Counted from the first letter of the stretch, positions 15,951-23,046 are shown. The stretch: 23,989 bases of DNA from Alphaproteobacteria bacterium (GCA_030425945.1 JAUHZL010000005.1:1-23989), one strand, 5' to 3'. Numbers and translations: made by a program. Notes: generated by a model not told the origin, from the sequence alone.

Positions 15951-17291
15951 TCAGGCGCTGAGGCGCTCGCGGCGCAGGGCCTGGAACACCGGGGTCGGCT
16001 CGGCCTCGGTGAAGGCGACGAGGGTCGCGGTGGGCGACAGGGGCTGCACCCGGCACTCGATCAGGCGGCCATCGGGGCGGCGGGCGCTGTCGGACCATTC
16101 GCTGCGGTCCATGGCGCTGGTGACGCTGTCGCGCACGTCCTGCCACGGGCCGCCCGGCAGGCAGCGCGACTGCCAGAGCCGGATCGCGCCCGAGATCGTC
16201 AGCGCCTCGTTCCCGGTGTCGCGGGGATCGGGCCGCGGGATGCCCCAGAGCGCGCCGTAGGCTTCGTTCGCCAGCACCATGGTGCCGGTGCGGGTGAACA
16301 CCGCGACCGCATCCGGCAGGGCGTCGATCACCGACTGGGCGAGGTCGATCTCGGAGCGGAACTGCCGGGTCAGGGCCACGTCGTCCGAGATGTCGTCCAT
16401 CAGGAGGGCCAGACCGCCGTCGTGGTGCGGCTGGGCGCAGATCCGGAACACCCGGCCGGAGGGCAGGGTCCACACCTCCTCGAACCCGCCGTCCTGCACC
16501 CCGGCCTCAAGCCCGGCGAGCCGGTCGCGCCAGGCGCGGTAATCGCGCGGCTCGGGCAGGGCATGGCGGTCGTGCATCCGGTCGAGCAGCCCGGCCAGCG
16601 TCGGCCGGGTGCTGAGCCACAGCGTGTCGAGGCCGGTCAGGTCGTGGAAGGCGGGGTTGAACAGGATCAGTTGCCGCCGCCGGTCGAAGACCGCGAGCCC
16701 GGTCTGAAGCTGGGCGAAGGTCCGGGTCAGCGTCGCCATGTAGGCACGCAGCGAGTCCTCGGCGCGGATCGTGGCGTCGATCGGCACGGCGGAGAACCAT
16801 GTCCCGTCCGCGGTGACCGTGCAGGACAGTTCGAACCAGGCCTTGTCGCCGGTGTCGCGCGGGATCGCGGCGCGGCGGTGGCCGGGCAGGCCGGTGGTGC
16901 CGGGGGGCAGTTGCTCGGAAAAGAGGTCATAGACCGGCCAGTCGTCGGCGTGTTCGGGCCGAAGCCGGGCGACGGCATCGCGGTAGGTGTCGCTGACCCA
17001 GTCGATGTTGTGGTGCCGGTCCCGCCGCCAGATCAGCGCCGGGCTGTGCGCCAGCGCGGTGCGCAGGGCATCGAGATCGTGCCGGATGACGGCGGGCAGC
17101 GGCTCGGGCTCGGGCCCCGGGTCGGGGGCGGACAGCAGGGCGGGACGCAGCGGGACCAGCGGGCGCGCGGTCTCGACGGTGTTGCGGATCATCCGTCCGC
17201 CGAGGCTGTAGAGCAGCGCGAGCGCCAGGCTGGCGGCGGCGAAGGACAGGACGGCAAGCGACAGGAGCGACGAGGTTTCGAGGGCGATCAT
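15951..17291 (-). CDS. Membrane-anchored multi-PAS protein, DivL-like but without kinase domain
   Basis: A 446-residue protein. One N-terminal membrane segment (about 8-30) and a Pro-rich linker precede three PAS-type domains (about 73-185, 190-302, 316-430), recognisable from ALIWRRDRHHNIDWVSDTYRD, TGLAVFDRRRQLILFNPAF and PDAVAVFTRTGTMVLANEAYG. The chain ends at ALRRERLSA, where DivL-type kinases continue with a helix into the dimerisation and ATPase domains; neither is present, and the 58 bp to tsaE leave no room for them. In Caulobacter the pseudokinase DivL, which controls CckA-CtrA, is encoded beside tsaE, so by position and PAS layout this may be its counterpart. A perfect CtrA-type site precedes it. 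The DivL link is inference. Confidence 0.7.
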   Translation of the reverse strand: MIALETSSLLSLAVLSFAAASLALALLYSLGGRMIRNTVETARPLVPLRPALLSAPDPGPEPEPLPAVIRHDLDALRTALAHSPALIWRRDRHHNIDWVSDTYRDAVARLRPEHADDWPVYDLFSEQLPPGTTGLPGHRRAAIPRDTGDKAWFELSCTVTADGTWFSAVPIDATIRAEDSLRAYMATLTRTFAQLQTGLAVFDRRRQLILFNPAFHDLTGLDTLWLSTRPTLAGLLDRMHDRHALPEPRDYRAWRDRLAGLEAGVQDGGFEEVWTLPSGRVFRICAQPHHDGGLALLMDDISDDVALTRQFRSEIDLAQSVIDALPDAVAVFTRTGTMVLANEAYGALWGIPRPDPRDTGNEALTISGAIRLWQSRCLPGGPWQDVRDSVTSAMDRSEWSDSARRPDGRLIECRVQPLSPTATLVAFTEAEPTPVFQALRRERLSA

Positions 17292-17340
17292 GGTCCGGAT
17301 CCGGGTCGGTGCGACGTGTCCAAAGACAACACGGATCAGG

Positions 17341-17357
17341 GTTAAGGGGCGGTTAAC
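17341..17357. promoter_or_regulatory. Perfect CtrA-type binding site upstream of the PAS gene
   Basis: The sequence GTTAAGGGGCGGTTAAC contains TTAA-N7-TTAA exactly (17342-17345 and 17353-17356) and reads GTTAA-N7-TTAAC on both strands. That is the full CtrA consensus known from Caulobacter and other alphaproteobacteria. It lies 50 bp upstream of the PAS-gene ATG and 18 bp after the regB stop. At about 70% GC such a double TTAA with exact spacing is very unlikely by chance. A nested 12-bp palindrome (17349-17360) covers the second half site. Confidence 0.75.
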
Positions 17358-17375
17358 CGCGCGGTTTCGCTGTGA

Positions 17376-18785
17376 TCAGGCGATGATCTGGCGGTTTTCG
17401 CCCAAACCCGTCGACTCGGCCTCCTCTGGCAGCGCCAGCGACTCGCGCGGCCAGAGCACCTCGACGATGGCGCCGGAGCGGACCGGGCGGTCCTCCGGGG
17501 CCATGAACGGGTCCGAGCCGTTGGCGAAGCTGAGTTCCGCGCCGGTGCGTTCGAGCAGGGTCTTGGCGATGAAGAGGCCGAGGCCCATCCCCTCGTACCC
17601 CGGCCGGCGCGCCACTTCCTGCGAGGACTTGCGCCGCCGCACGAAGGGATCGCCGATCCGGCCCATCACCTGCTGCGGGAAGCCGACGCCGTCGTCGATG
17701 ATGCGGACGAGGATCACCTCGTCGGTCCAGTGCACGTCGATCCAGACATTGGCCTCGGCGAAGTCGACGGCGTTCTGCACCAGGTTGCGGATGCCGTGGA
17801 TGATCTCGGGACGGCGGCGGATCGCGGGCTGGCGCGGATCGCCGCCCGACCCCGGCGAGATGTCGAAGTGCAGCGACTTGCCGCGCTCGGCGTGGGGATC
17901 GGCGGCCTCGCGGACCACGGCGCCCAGCGGGGCGGTGCGCAGGTGCAGGTCGTCCTTTCCGGCGCGGCCCATCGAGCGGAGGATGTCGCGGCAGCGGTCG
18001 GCCTGGTCGCGGATCAGGATGGCATCTTCGCGCAGCACCGGGTCGTCGAGTTCCTCGGCCAGTTCCGAGCTGACCAGCTTGATGGTGGCCAGCGGGGTGC
18101 CGAGCTCGTGTGCCGCGGCCGCCACGACGCCGCCGAGGTCGGTCAGCTTCTGCTCGCGGGCGAGGGCCATCTGGGTGGCCAGCAGCGCCTCGTTCATCGA
18201 GTGGCTCTCGCCGGTGATCCGATAGGCATAGGCCCCGAGGAAGGCGACGCCGATCACGATCGCCAGCCAGAAGCCGAAGACGAGGATGTCGGGCATCCGC
18301 AGGATGAAGCCCTCGGCGGTCACCAGCGGCAGGTTCACCACGGCCACGACCGAGATCAGTGCCACGGCACAGAGGCCGAGGAACACCGTCGAGCGCAGGC
18401 GCAGCGTGGCCGCCGAGACGGTGACGGGCGCGAGGATCAGCAGGGCGAAGGGGTTGTTCAGCCCCCCGGTGAGGTAGAGCAGGAAGGCCAGTTGCGAGAT
18501 GTCGAAGAGCAGCGTCAGCATCGCCTCGGACTCCGCGAGGCGCTTGTTCTCGGGGTAGACGAAGATCGAGATGACGTTGGCGATGACCGAGGCGCCGACC
18601 GCGAGGTAGAGCAGCCCGATCTGGAGATCGAGGCGCAGCACCTGCGTGGCCACGAAGATCGTCGTGATCTGCCCGGCGATGGCGAGCCAGCGCAGCACGA
18701 TGAGGGTGCGCAGCCGCACCCAGGCGCTGCGGTCCTCGGCAAGGGGGCGGGGCGTGTCCAAGGCGGTGTCCGGTCGAAGTGTCAC
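17376..18785 (-). CDS. regB: Redox-sensing histidine kinase RegB (PrrB)
   Basis: RegB is the membrane sensor kinase that phosphorylates RegA when respiration is limited, sensing the quinone pool and redox state. The 469-residue protein has about six membrane segments (27-185), the quinone-binding motif GGLNNPF (107-113), the H-box AAAAHELGTPLATIKLV (catalytic His226), the redox-active Cys265 in QADRCRDILRSMGRAGKDD, the N-box GIRNLVQNAVDFA, and G-boxes DDGVGFP and GMGLGLFIAKTL. No ATG occurs between upstream non-homologous sequence and the first membrane segments, so a GTG start is required. I place it at 18785, aligning with known RegB N-termini; GTG at 18797 is also possible and better spaced from an AAGG site. 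It is divergent from senC. Confidence 0.95.
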   Translation of the reverse strand: MTLRPDTALDTPRPLAEDRSAWVRLRTLIVLRWLAIAGQITTIFVATQVLRLDLQIGLLYLAVGASVIANVISIFVYPENKRLAESEAMLTLLFDISQLAFLLYLTGGLNNPFALLILAPVTVSAATLRLRSTVFLGLCAVALISVVAVVNLPLVTAEGFILRMPDILVFGFWLAIVIGVAFLGAYAYRITGESHSMNEALLATQMALAREQKLTDLGGVVAAAAHELGTPLATIKLVSSELAEELDDPVLREDAILIRDQADRCRDILRSMGRAGKDDLHLRTAPLGAVVREAADPHAERGKSLHFDISPGSGGDPRQPAIRRRPEIIHGIRNLVQNAVDFAEANVWIDVHWTDEVILVRIIDDGVGFPQQVMGRIGDPFVRRRKSSQEVARRPGYEGMGLGLFIAKTLLERTGAELSFANGSDPFMAPEDRPVRSGAIVEVLWPRESLALPEEAESTGLGENRQIIA

Positions 18786-18825
18786 ACTGGAAGCCACGGG
18801 GCGGCGCGGCCACCTTACGCACAAA

Positions 18826-18848
18826 CCGCCCCGCGTTGCGAGGGGCGG
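18826..18848. promoter_or_regulatory. Inverted repeat in the divergent regB-senC control region
   Basis: CCGCCCC (18826-18832) and GGGGCGG (18842-18848) form a perfect 7-bp inverted repeat around 9 bp. It sits in the 90-bp gap between the divergently transcribed regB and senC genes, about midway. In Rhodobacter this gap holds overlapping promoters and RegA autoregulation sites. Whether this repeat is a RegA operator or another regulator's site cannot be told from the sequence. Confidence 0.4.
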
Positions 18849-18875
18849 CTGACAACCGGGACGGGAGGGAACAGG

Positions 18876-19496
18876 ATGCGCCTGTATGTTGCCGCAGCGG
18901 GGGCCGCGATGCTGGCCCTGATCGGGGGAAGCGTCTTCATGGCGTTCGTCTGGCCGTCGGGCGACGACCGCTTCGCGCAATGCCGGGGCAGCACCGTGTC
19001 GGGCGGCGCGGGCGAGATCGGCGGACCGTTCACCCTGGTGGACGAGACCGGCAAGACCGTGACCGACGCCGATGTCATCACCAAGCCGACGCTGGTCTAT
19101 TTCGGCTACACGTTCTGCCCGGATGTCTGCCCGCTCGACGCGTTCCGCAACGGCGAGGCGGTCGATCTGTTGGCGGCGCGCGGCTACGATGTGGGGTCGA
19201 TCTTCATCTCGATCGACCCGGCGCGCGACACGCCGGAGCAACTGGCGTTCTTCACCGACGGGATGCACCCCGACATGATCGGGCTGACCGGCACCGAGGA
19301 GCAGGTCAAGGCGGCGAGCCGGGCCTACAAGACCTACTACCGCAAGCAGGACAGCGAGGACGAGTATTACCTCGTCGATCACTCGACCTTCACCTATCTC
19401 GTTGATCCGGAAGCCGGATTCCTCGACTTCTTCCGCCGTGACGATTCGGCGGAGGCAATCGCGGAGCGGGTGCAATGCTTCATGGACGCAACCTAA
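18876..19496 (+). CDS. senC: SenC/PrrC (Sco1-family copper chaperone)
   Basis: SenC/PrrC is a membrane-anchored, periplasm-facing Sco protein that helps load copper into terminal oxidases and feeds into RegB/PrrB signalling in Rhodobacter. The 206-residue protein has an N-terminal membrane anchor (about 3-26), a thioredoxin-like fold, the copper-binding CPDVC (C81, C85) and the distal His169 in LVDHSTFTYLVD. The start is fixed by GGGAGGGA six bases before the ATG. It is divergent from regB and upstream of regA (67 bp), as in Rhodobacter capsulatus and R. sphaeroides. Confidence 0.95.
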   Translation: MRLYVAAAGAAMLALIGGSVFMAFVWPSGDDRFAQCRGSTVSGGAGEIGGPFTLVDETGKTVTDADVITKPTLVYFGYTFCPDVCPLDAFRNGEAVDLLAARGYDVGSIFISIDPARDTPEQLAFFTDGMHPDMIGLTGTEEQVKAASRAYKTYYRKQDSEDEYYLVDHSTFTYLVDPEAGFLDFFRRDDSAEAIAERVQCFMDAT

Positions 19497-19503
19497 GCGA
19501 CGT

Positions 19504-19532
19504 TTGACCGCAGGCTGCAATCGCCTTAAGAG
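19504..19532 (+). promoter_or_regulatory. Candidate regA-proximal promoter in the senC-regA gap
   Basis: TTGACC (19504-19509) and TAAGAG (19527-19532) are 17 bp apart, giving a start about 25 bases before the regA ATG. The -35 is good and the -10 weak. Overlapping it, 19525-19532 can pair with 19544-19551 (8 bp, two G-U), which would mask part of the regA ribosome site GGGAGG. This could allow regA to be expressed separately from senC. Confidence 0.3.
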
Positions 19533-19563
19533 AGAGGGACGCACTCTTGGGAGGTTGCCATCG

Positions 19564-20118
19564 ATGACCGAGACCGCAGTCAGTGACATCGGCGAGGATC
19601 CGTCGCTTCTGCTTGTGGACGACGATGAGCCGTTCCTGAGACGTCTCGCCCGCGCGATGGAGAAGCGCGGCTTCCAGGTGGAAACGGCGGACTCGGTCGC
19701 GGCCGGCAAGGCGCTGGCCACGGCACGGCCGCCCGCCTACGCGGTCGTCGACCTGCGGCTGGAGGATGGCAACGGTCTGGATATCGTCGAGGTGCTGCGC
19801 GAGCGGCGGCCCGATGCCCGGGTCGTGGTGCTGACCGGATACGGCGCGATCGCGACCGCGGTCGCCGCGGTGAAGATCGGCGCGACCGACTACCTGTCGA
19901 AACCGGCGGACGCGAACGATGTGACCAACGCGCTGCTGGCCCGCAACGAGGGGCTACCGCCGCCGCCCGAGAACCCGATGAGCGCCGACCGTGTCCGCTG
20001 GGAGCATATCCAGCGGGTCTACGAGCTGTGCGACCGCAACGTGTCCGAGACGGCGCGGCGGCTGAACATGCATCGCCGCACCCTGCAGCGCATTCTCGCC
20101 AAGCGCAGCCCGCGCTGA
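19564..20118 (+). CDS. regA: Redox response regulator RegA (PrrA)
   Basis: RegA is the DNA-binding partner of RegB and controls photosynthesis, carbon and nitrogen fixation, and respiratory genes in Rhodobacterales. The 184-residue length equals that of R. capsulatus RegA. It has the receiver acidic pocket LLLVDDDEPF (D19-D21), the phospho-acceptor Asp63 in VVDLRLEDGNGLD, the switch Thr in VVLTGYGAIATA, Lys in LSKPAD, a short Pro linker (PPPPENP), and the nearly invariant Fis-like helix-turn-helix ending NVSETARRLNMHRRTLQRIL. The start has GGGAGG 9 bases upstream. The stop overlaps the next gene's ATG (TGATG). Confidence 0.97.
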   Translation: MTETAVSDIGEDPSLLLVDDDEPFLRRLARAMEKRGFQVETADSVAAGKALATARPPAYAVVDLRLEDGNGLDIVEVLRERRPDARVVVLTGYGAIATAVAAVKIGATDYLSKPADANDVTNALLARNEGLPPPPENPMSADRVRWEHIQRVYELCDRNVSETARRLNMHRRTLQRILAKRSPR

Positions 20119-20639
20119 TGCGGGGCAGGTGGCTGGTCCTTGCGGGCGTTCTGCTCGCGGCCTGTGACGTCGGCGGGCTGCCGCGACCGGGTGTGCCGGG
20201 GATCGAGGCCCCGACCTCGGCGGCGCTGATCCTGTCGCGCGAGGGCCTGACCGTGCCGGGTGCCGCGGCGGGCGAGATCTCGTTCGGACGGGCGATGCCC
20301 GGCGTGGTCGAGGCGGTGCGGCGGCTGAAAGGCGCGCCGCTGGGCGAGCCGCAGACCAATGCCGAGTGCGGGGCCGGGCCGGTGACCGCCGTCCGGTTCC
20401 GGGACGGGCTGACGCTGAACTTCATGAACGGCGCGTTCCTCGGCTGGGTCGCGGATGCGCCCGGGGCCGGTGCCGCGCCGACCGGGGTGAAGGTGGGCGA
20501 TACCTGGCCGCCGCCCGGGGCCGCGGTGCAGGAGACGACGCTGGGCCGCGAGGCCGAGGTGGCCGGGGTGCAGGCGCTGAGCCGCGATGGCTGGCAGGTC
20601 GATCTGCTGTTCGCGGGCGTGACCTGCTTCTTCCGCTGA
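20118..20639 (+). CDS. Small putative lipoprotein translationally coupled to regA
   Basis: A 173-residue protein with a type II signal peptide: basic MRGR, a hydrophobic core, and the lipobox LLAAC with Cys16 as the lipidated residue; Asp17 follows, which in enteric bacteria would favour inner-membrane retention. The remainder (about 25-173) is predicted soluble and contains two further cysteines, in NAECGAG and near the end in GVTCFFR, which could form a disulphide. I recognise no family. The ATG shares its A with the regA stop codon (TGATG at 20116-20120), so it is probably expressed with regA. It converges with the HD gene, leaving 19 bp between stop codons. Confidence 0.75.
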   Translation: MRGRWLVLAGVLLAACDVGGLPRPGVPGIEAPTSAALILSREGLTVPGAAAGEISFGRAMPGVVEAVRRLKGAPLGEPQTNAECGAGPVTAVRFRDGLTLNFMNGAFLGWVADAPGAGAAPTGVKVGDTWPPPGAAVQETTLGREAEVAGVQALSRDGWQVDLLFAGVTCFFR

Positions 20640-20658
20640 TGCCGCCAAGCGCACGCGC

Positions 20659-21258
20659 TCAGGGCATTTCGGCGATCAGCTCGGCGAAGCGCGCGACATA
20701 GGCGTGCCGCACCTCGACCGGCGGGCGCAGTTCCAGCCGCAGCCCGTCGATCAGCGCCGGATCGGGCCTGCCGAAGAAGCGGTCGGCCTCCGGCACCTCG
20801 AACCCGGCGATCTGGGTCGCTTCCAGCCAGGCGCTGACGCGGTCGGCCTTCTTGATCCGGGCCTTCACGGATTTCGGCACGCCCGCGGGCAGGCCGAAGC
20901 GCAGGTGGATCGCGGCCGCCAGACGCTCGTCCAGCGCGCCGTATCCGGGGCCGACCGCCGCCTTCACCGGGCTGATCATGTCGCCGATGACGTACTCGGG
21001 CGCGTCGTGCAGCAGCGCCGCCAGCCGCCAGCGCACCGGGCTTTCGGGGTCCAGCCGGGTGTAGATCGCCTCGACCAGCAGGGAATGCTCGGCCACCGAG
21101 TAGGCGAAGTCCCCGCGCGTCTGGCCATTCCAGCGCGCGACGAAGGCGAGGCCGTGGGCAATGTCCTCGATCTCGATGTCGACCGGCGTGGGGTCCAGAA
21201 GGTCGAGCCTGCGGCCGGACAGCATCCGTTGCCAGGCGCGGGGCGGGGCTTTGGGCAT
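20659..21258 (-). CDS. HD-domain phosphohydrolase (YfbR-like)
   Basis: A 199-residue cytosolic HD-domain protein. The metal-binding set is visible as H35 (IAHGLAF), H84-D85 (ALLHDAPEY) and D138 (KKADRV), with H58 (SVAEHSLLV) also conserved. The segment HDAPEYVIGDMISPVK closely follows the pattern of E. coli YfbR (5'-deoxynucleotidase), so a nucleotide or nucleotidase substrate is likely, although specificity is not shown. The gene is on the opposite strand to its neighbours: convergent with the lipoprotein gene, and divergent from the small unit and ahcY. Confidence 0.88.
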   Translation of the reverse strand: MPKAPPRAWQRMLSGRRLDLLDPTPVDIEIEDIAHGLAFVARWNGQTRGDFAYSVAEHSLLVEAIYTRLDPESPVRWRLAALLHDAPEYVIGDMISPVKAAVGPGYGALDERLAAAIHLRFGLPAGVPKSVKARIKKADRVSAWLEATQIAGFEVPEADRFFGRPDPALIDGLRLELRPPVEVRHAYVARFAELIAEMP

Positions 21259-21410
21259 GGGGTCATCCGGGGTTGCGCAGGCGGTGTTTAGCCAAGCGCG
21301 CCCGGCCCGTAAACCGGCGCGAGAATTCCCCTTGCGCGGCCATGGAACAGTGCCACTCTCGAGGCCATCGCGCGCATGGTGCGACGCGATCTACATGCCA
21401 AGGTGCACCC
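21259..21410. other. Non-coding gap between the HD gene and the small peptide
   Basis: These 152 bp must contain the HD-gene promoter on the minus strand and any promoter for the 21411 unit on the plus strand. A weak minus-strand match (TTTACG, 17 bp, TAAACA, within about 21280-21315) could serve the HD gene. I see no convincing plus-strand promoter, no conserved riboswitch fold and no tRNA. Open frames here lack codon structure. Confidence 0.4.
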
Positions 21411-21491
21411 ATGGGAACGAAAGCAGCCCAGTCCAAACCCGCCGCCAAACCTGCCAAACCGGCCGCCAAGCCGGGCAGCAAGTCGAAGTGA
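21411..21491 (+). CDS. Possible 26-residue Lys/Ala/Pro-rich peptide
   Basis: A short open frame encodes a very basic peptide built from PAAKPAKPAAKPG-like repeats, like the tails of histone-H1-type bacterial proteins. An AAGGTG ribosome site is placed five bases before the ATG, and a strong intrinsic terminator begins 17 bp past the TGA, so the frame sits neatly inside a plausible transcript. Lysine codons are a mix of AAA and AAG, unlike the strongly GC-ending codons of nearby genes. It has no recognised family, and the frame could be fortuitous within a small RNA. It precedes ahcY, whose own promoter lies beyond the terminator. Confidence 0.35.
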   Translation: MGTKAAQSKPAAKPAKPAAKPGSKSK

Positions 21492-21507
21492 CGTAAGTCG
21501 ATGTCCG

Positions 21508-21547
21508 GCGGGGGGTGCGGGCGACCGCGCCTCCCGCTTCGTTTCTT
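21508..21547 (+). terminator. Strong intrinsic terminator upstream of ahcY
   Basis: Bases 21508-21520 pair with 21525-21537 in a continuous 13-bp stem (eleven Watson-Crick and two G-U pairs) closed by the stable tetraloop GCGA, followed by TTCGTTTCTT. This is the clearest terminator in the window. It lies 103 bp before ahcY and ends whatever transcript comes from the region of the small peptide. Confidence 0.8.
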
Positions 21548-21586
21548 GGCCCCGGCCCCCTTCCCTGCGCCCTGTCCCGTCCCAAG

Positions 21587-21615
21587 TTGCCACCCCGGTT
21601 GCGTCCTGTTATGGC
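21587..21615 (+). promoter_or_regulatory. Candidate ahcY promoter
   Basis: TTGCCA (21587-21592) and TATGGC (21610-21615) are 17 bp apart, predicting a start near 21622 and a leader of about 29 bases. An AAGGA ribosome site (21635-21639) follows, 11 bases before the ATG. The promoter is downstream of the terminator at 21508, consistent with ahcY starting a new transcript. The leader would be too short for a riboswitch. Confidence 0.45.
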
Positions 21616-21650
21616 ACGGCGACGTATTTTTCCGAAGGAACCGGACCGCA

Positions 21651-23036
21651 ATGACCGACTACATCGTGAAGGACCTTTCGCTTTCGGCGTTTGGGCGCAA
21701 GGAACTGGACATCGCCGAGACCGAGATGCCGGGTCTGATGGCGCTGCGCGAGGAGTATGGGGCGAAGAAGCCTTTGGCGGGGGCGCGGATCGTGGGCTCG
21801 CTGCACATGACGATCCAGACCGCCGTTCTGATCGAGACGCTGGTGGCGCTGGGGGCGGATGTCCGCTGGGCGTCGTGCAACATCTTCTCGACGCAGGACC
21901 ACGCCGCGGCCGCGATCGCCGCCGCCGGCATCCCGGTCTTCGCGATCAAGGGCCAGAGCCTGGAAGAGCACTGGGATTACCTCGACCGCTCGTTCCAGTT
22001 CGCGGACGGGCCGAACATGATCCTCGACGACGGCGGTGACGCGACGCTCTACGTGCTGCTGGGCGCGCGCGCCGAGGCGGGCGAGGAGATCATCCCGGTG
22101 CCGCAGTCCGAGGAAGAAGCCGTGATCAAGGCGCAGATCGCCAAGCGGATGGCGGCAAGCCCGGGCTGGTTCACCAAGGTTCGTGACCAGATCAAGGGCG
22201 TGTCGGAAGAGACCACCACCGGGGTGCATCGCCTGTACGAGCTGCACAAGAAGGGCCAGCTGCCCTTCCCGGCGATCAACGTGAACGACAGCGTGACGAA
22301 GTCGAAGTTCGACAACAAGTATGGCTGCAAGGAATCGCTGGTGGACGGCATCCGCCGGGCGACCGACACGATGATGGCGGGCAAGGTCGCGGTCGTGTGC
22401 GGCTACGGCGACGTGGGCAAGGGGTCGGCGGCGTCGCTGCGCGGCGCGGGGGCACGGGTGAAGGTGACCGAGGTCGATCCGATCTGCGCGCTGCAGGCGG
22501 CGATGGACGGCTACGAGGTCACGCTCTTGGAGGACGAGGTCGCCAGCGCGGACATCTTCATCACCACGACCGGCAACAAGGACGTGATCCGCATCGAGCA
22601 CATGCGCGCGATGAAGGACATGGCGATCGTCGGCAACATCGGCCACTTCGACAACGAGATCCAGGTGGCGGCGCTGAAGAACCACAAGTGGACGAACATC
22701 AAGGACCAGGTGGACATGATCGAGATGCCCTCGGGCAACCGGATCATCCTGCTGTCCGAGGGGCGCCTCCTGAACCTCGGCAACGCGACCGGGCATCCGT
22801 CCTTCGTGATGTCGGCGTCCTTCACCAACCAGGTGCTGGCGCAGATCGAGCTGTGGACCAAGGGCGAGCAGTACGGCAACGAGGTCTACGTGCTGCCGAA
22901 GCACCTCGACGAGAAGGTGGCGCGCCTGCACCTCGCGAAGATCGGCGCGAAGCTGACGGAACTGCGCAAGGAGCAGGCCGACTACATCGGCGTCACCGTC
23001 GAGGGCCCCTTCAAGCCCGAGCACTACCGCTACTGA
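21651..23036 (+). CDS. ahcY: Adenosylhomocysteinase (SAH hydrolase)
   Basis: AhcY splits S-adenosylhomocysteine into adenosine and homocysteine, relieving product inhibition of methyltransferases; it is a cytosolic NAD-containing tetramer. The 461-residue protein has the substrate-site region SLHMTIQTAVLIETL (50-64), NIFSTQDH (77-84), the bacterial insertion around 145-184, NVNDSVTKSKFDNKYG (210-225), the NAD-binding GYGDVGKG (251-258), VGNIGHFDNEI, and the conserved C-terminal YRY. In Rhodobacter ahcY also lies near regA, which agrees with this context. It is followed 10 bp later by the reductase-family gene. Confidence 0.98.
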   Translation: MTDYIVKDLSLSAFGRKELDIAETEMPGLMALREEYGAKKPLAGARIVGSLHMTIQTAVLIETLVALGADVRWASCNIFSTQDHAAAAIAAAGIPVFAIKGQSLEEHWDYLDRSFQFADGPNMILDDGGDATLYVLLGARAEAGEEIIPVPQSEEEAVIKAQIAKRMAASPGWFTKVRDQIKGVSEETTTGVHRLYELHKKGQLPFPAINVNDSVTKSKFDNKYGCKESLVDGIRRATDTMMAGKVAVVCGYGDVGKGSAASLRGAGARVKVTEVDPICALQAAMDGYEVTLLEDEVASADIFITTTGNKDVIRIEHMRAMKDMAIVGNIGHFDNEIQVAALKNHKWTNIKDQVDMIEMPSGNRIILLSEGRLLNLGNATGHPSFVMSASFTNQVLAQIELWTKGEQYGNEVYVLPKHLDEKVARLHLAKIGAKLTELRKEQADYIGVTVEGPFKPEHYRY

Positions 23037-23046
23037 GGCGCAGCCC

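Noticed and set aside
21492..21650. S-adenosylhomocysteine riboswitch upstream of ahcY
   Set aside because: I could not match the conserved core of the SAH riboswitch, and the best promoter leaves a leader of only about 29 bases. The hairpin present is a simple intrinsic terminator upstream of that promoter.
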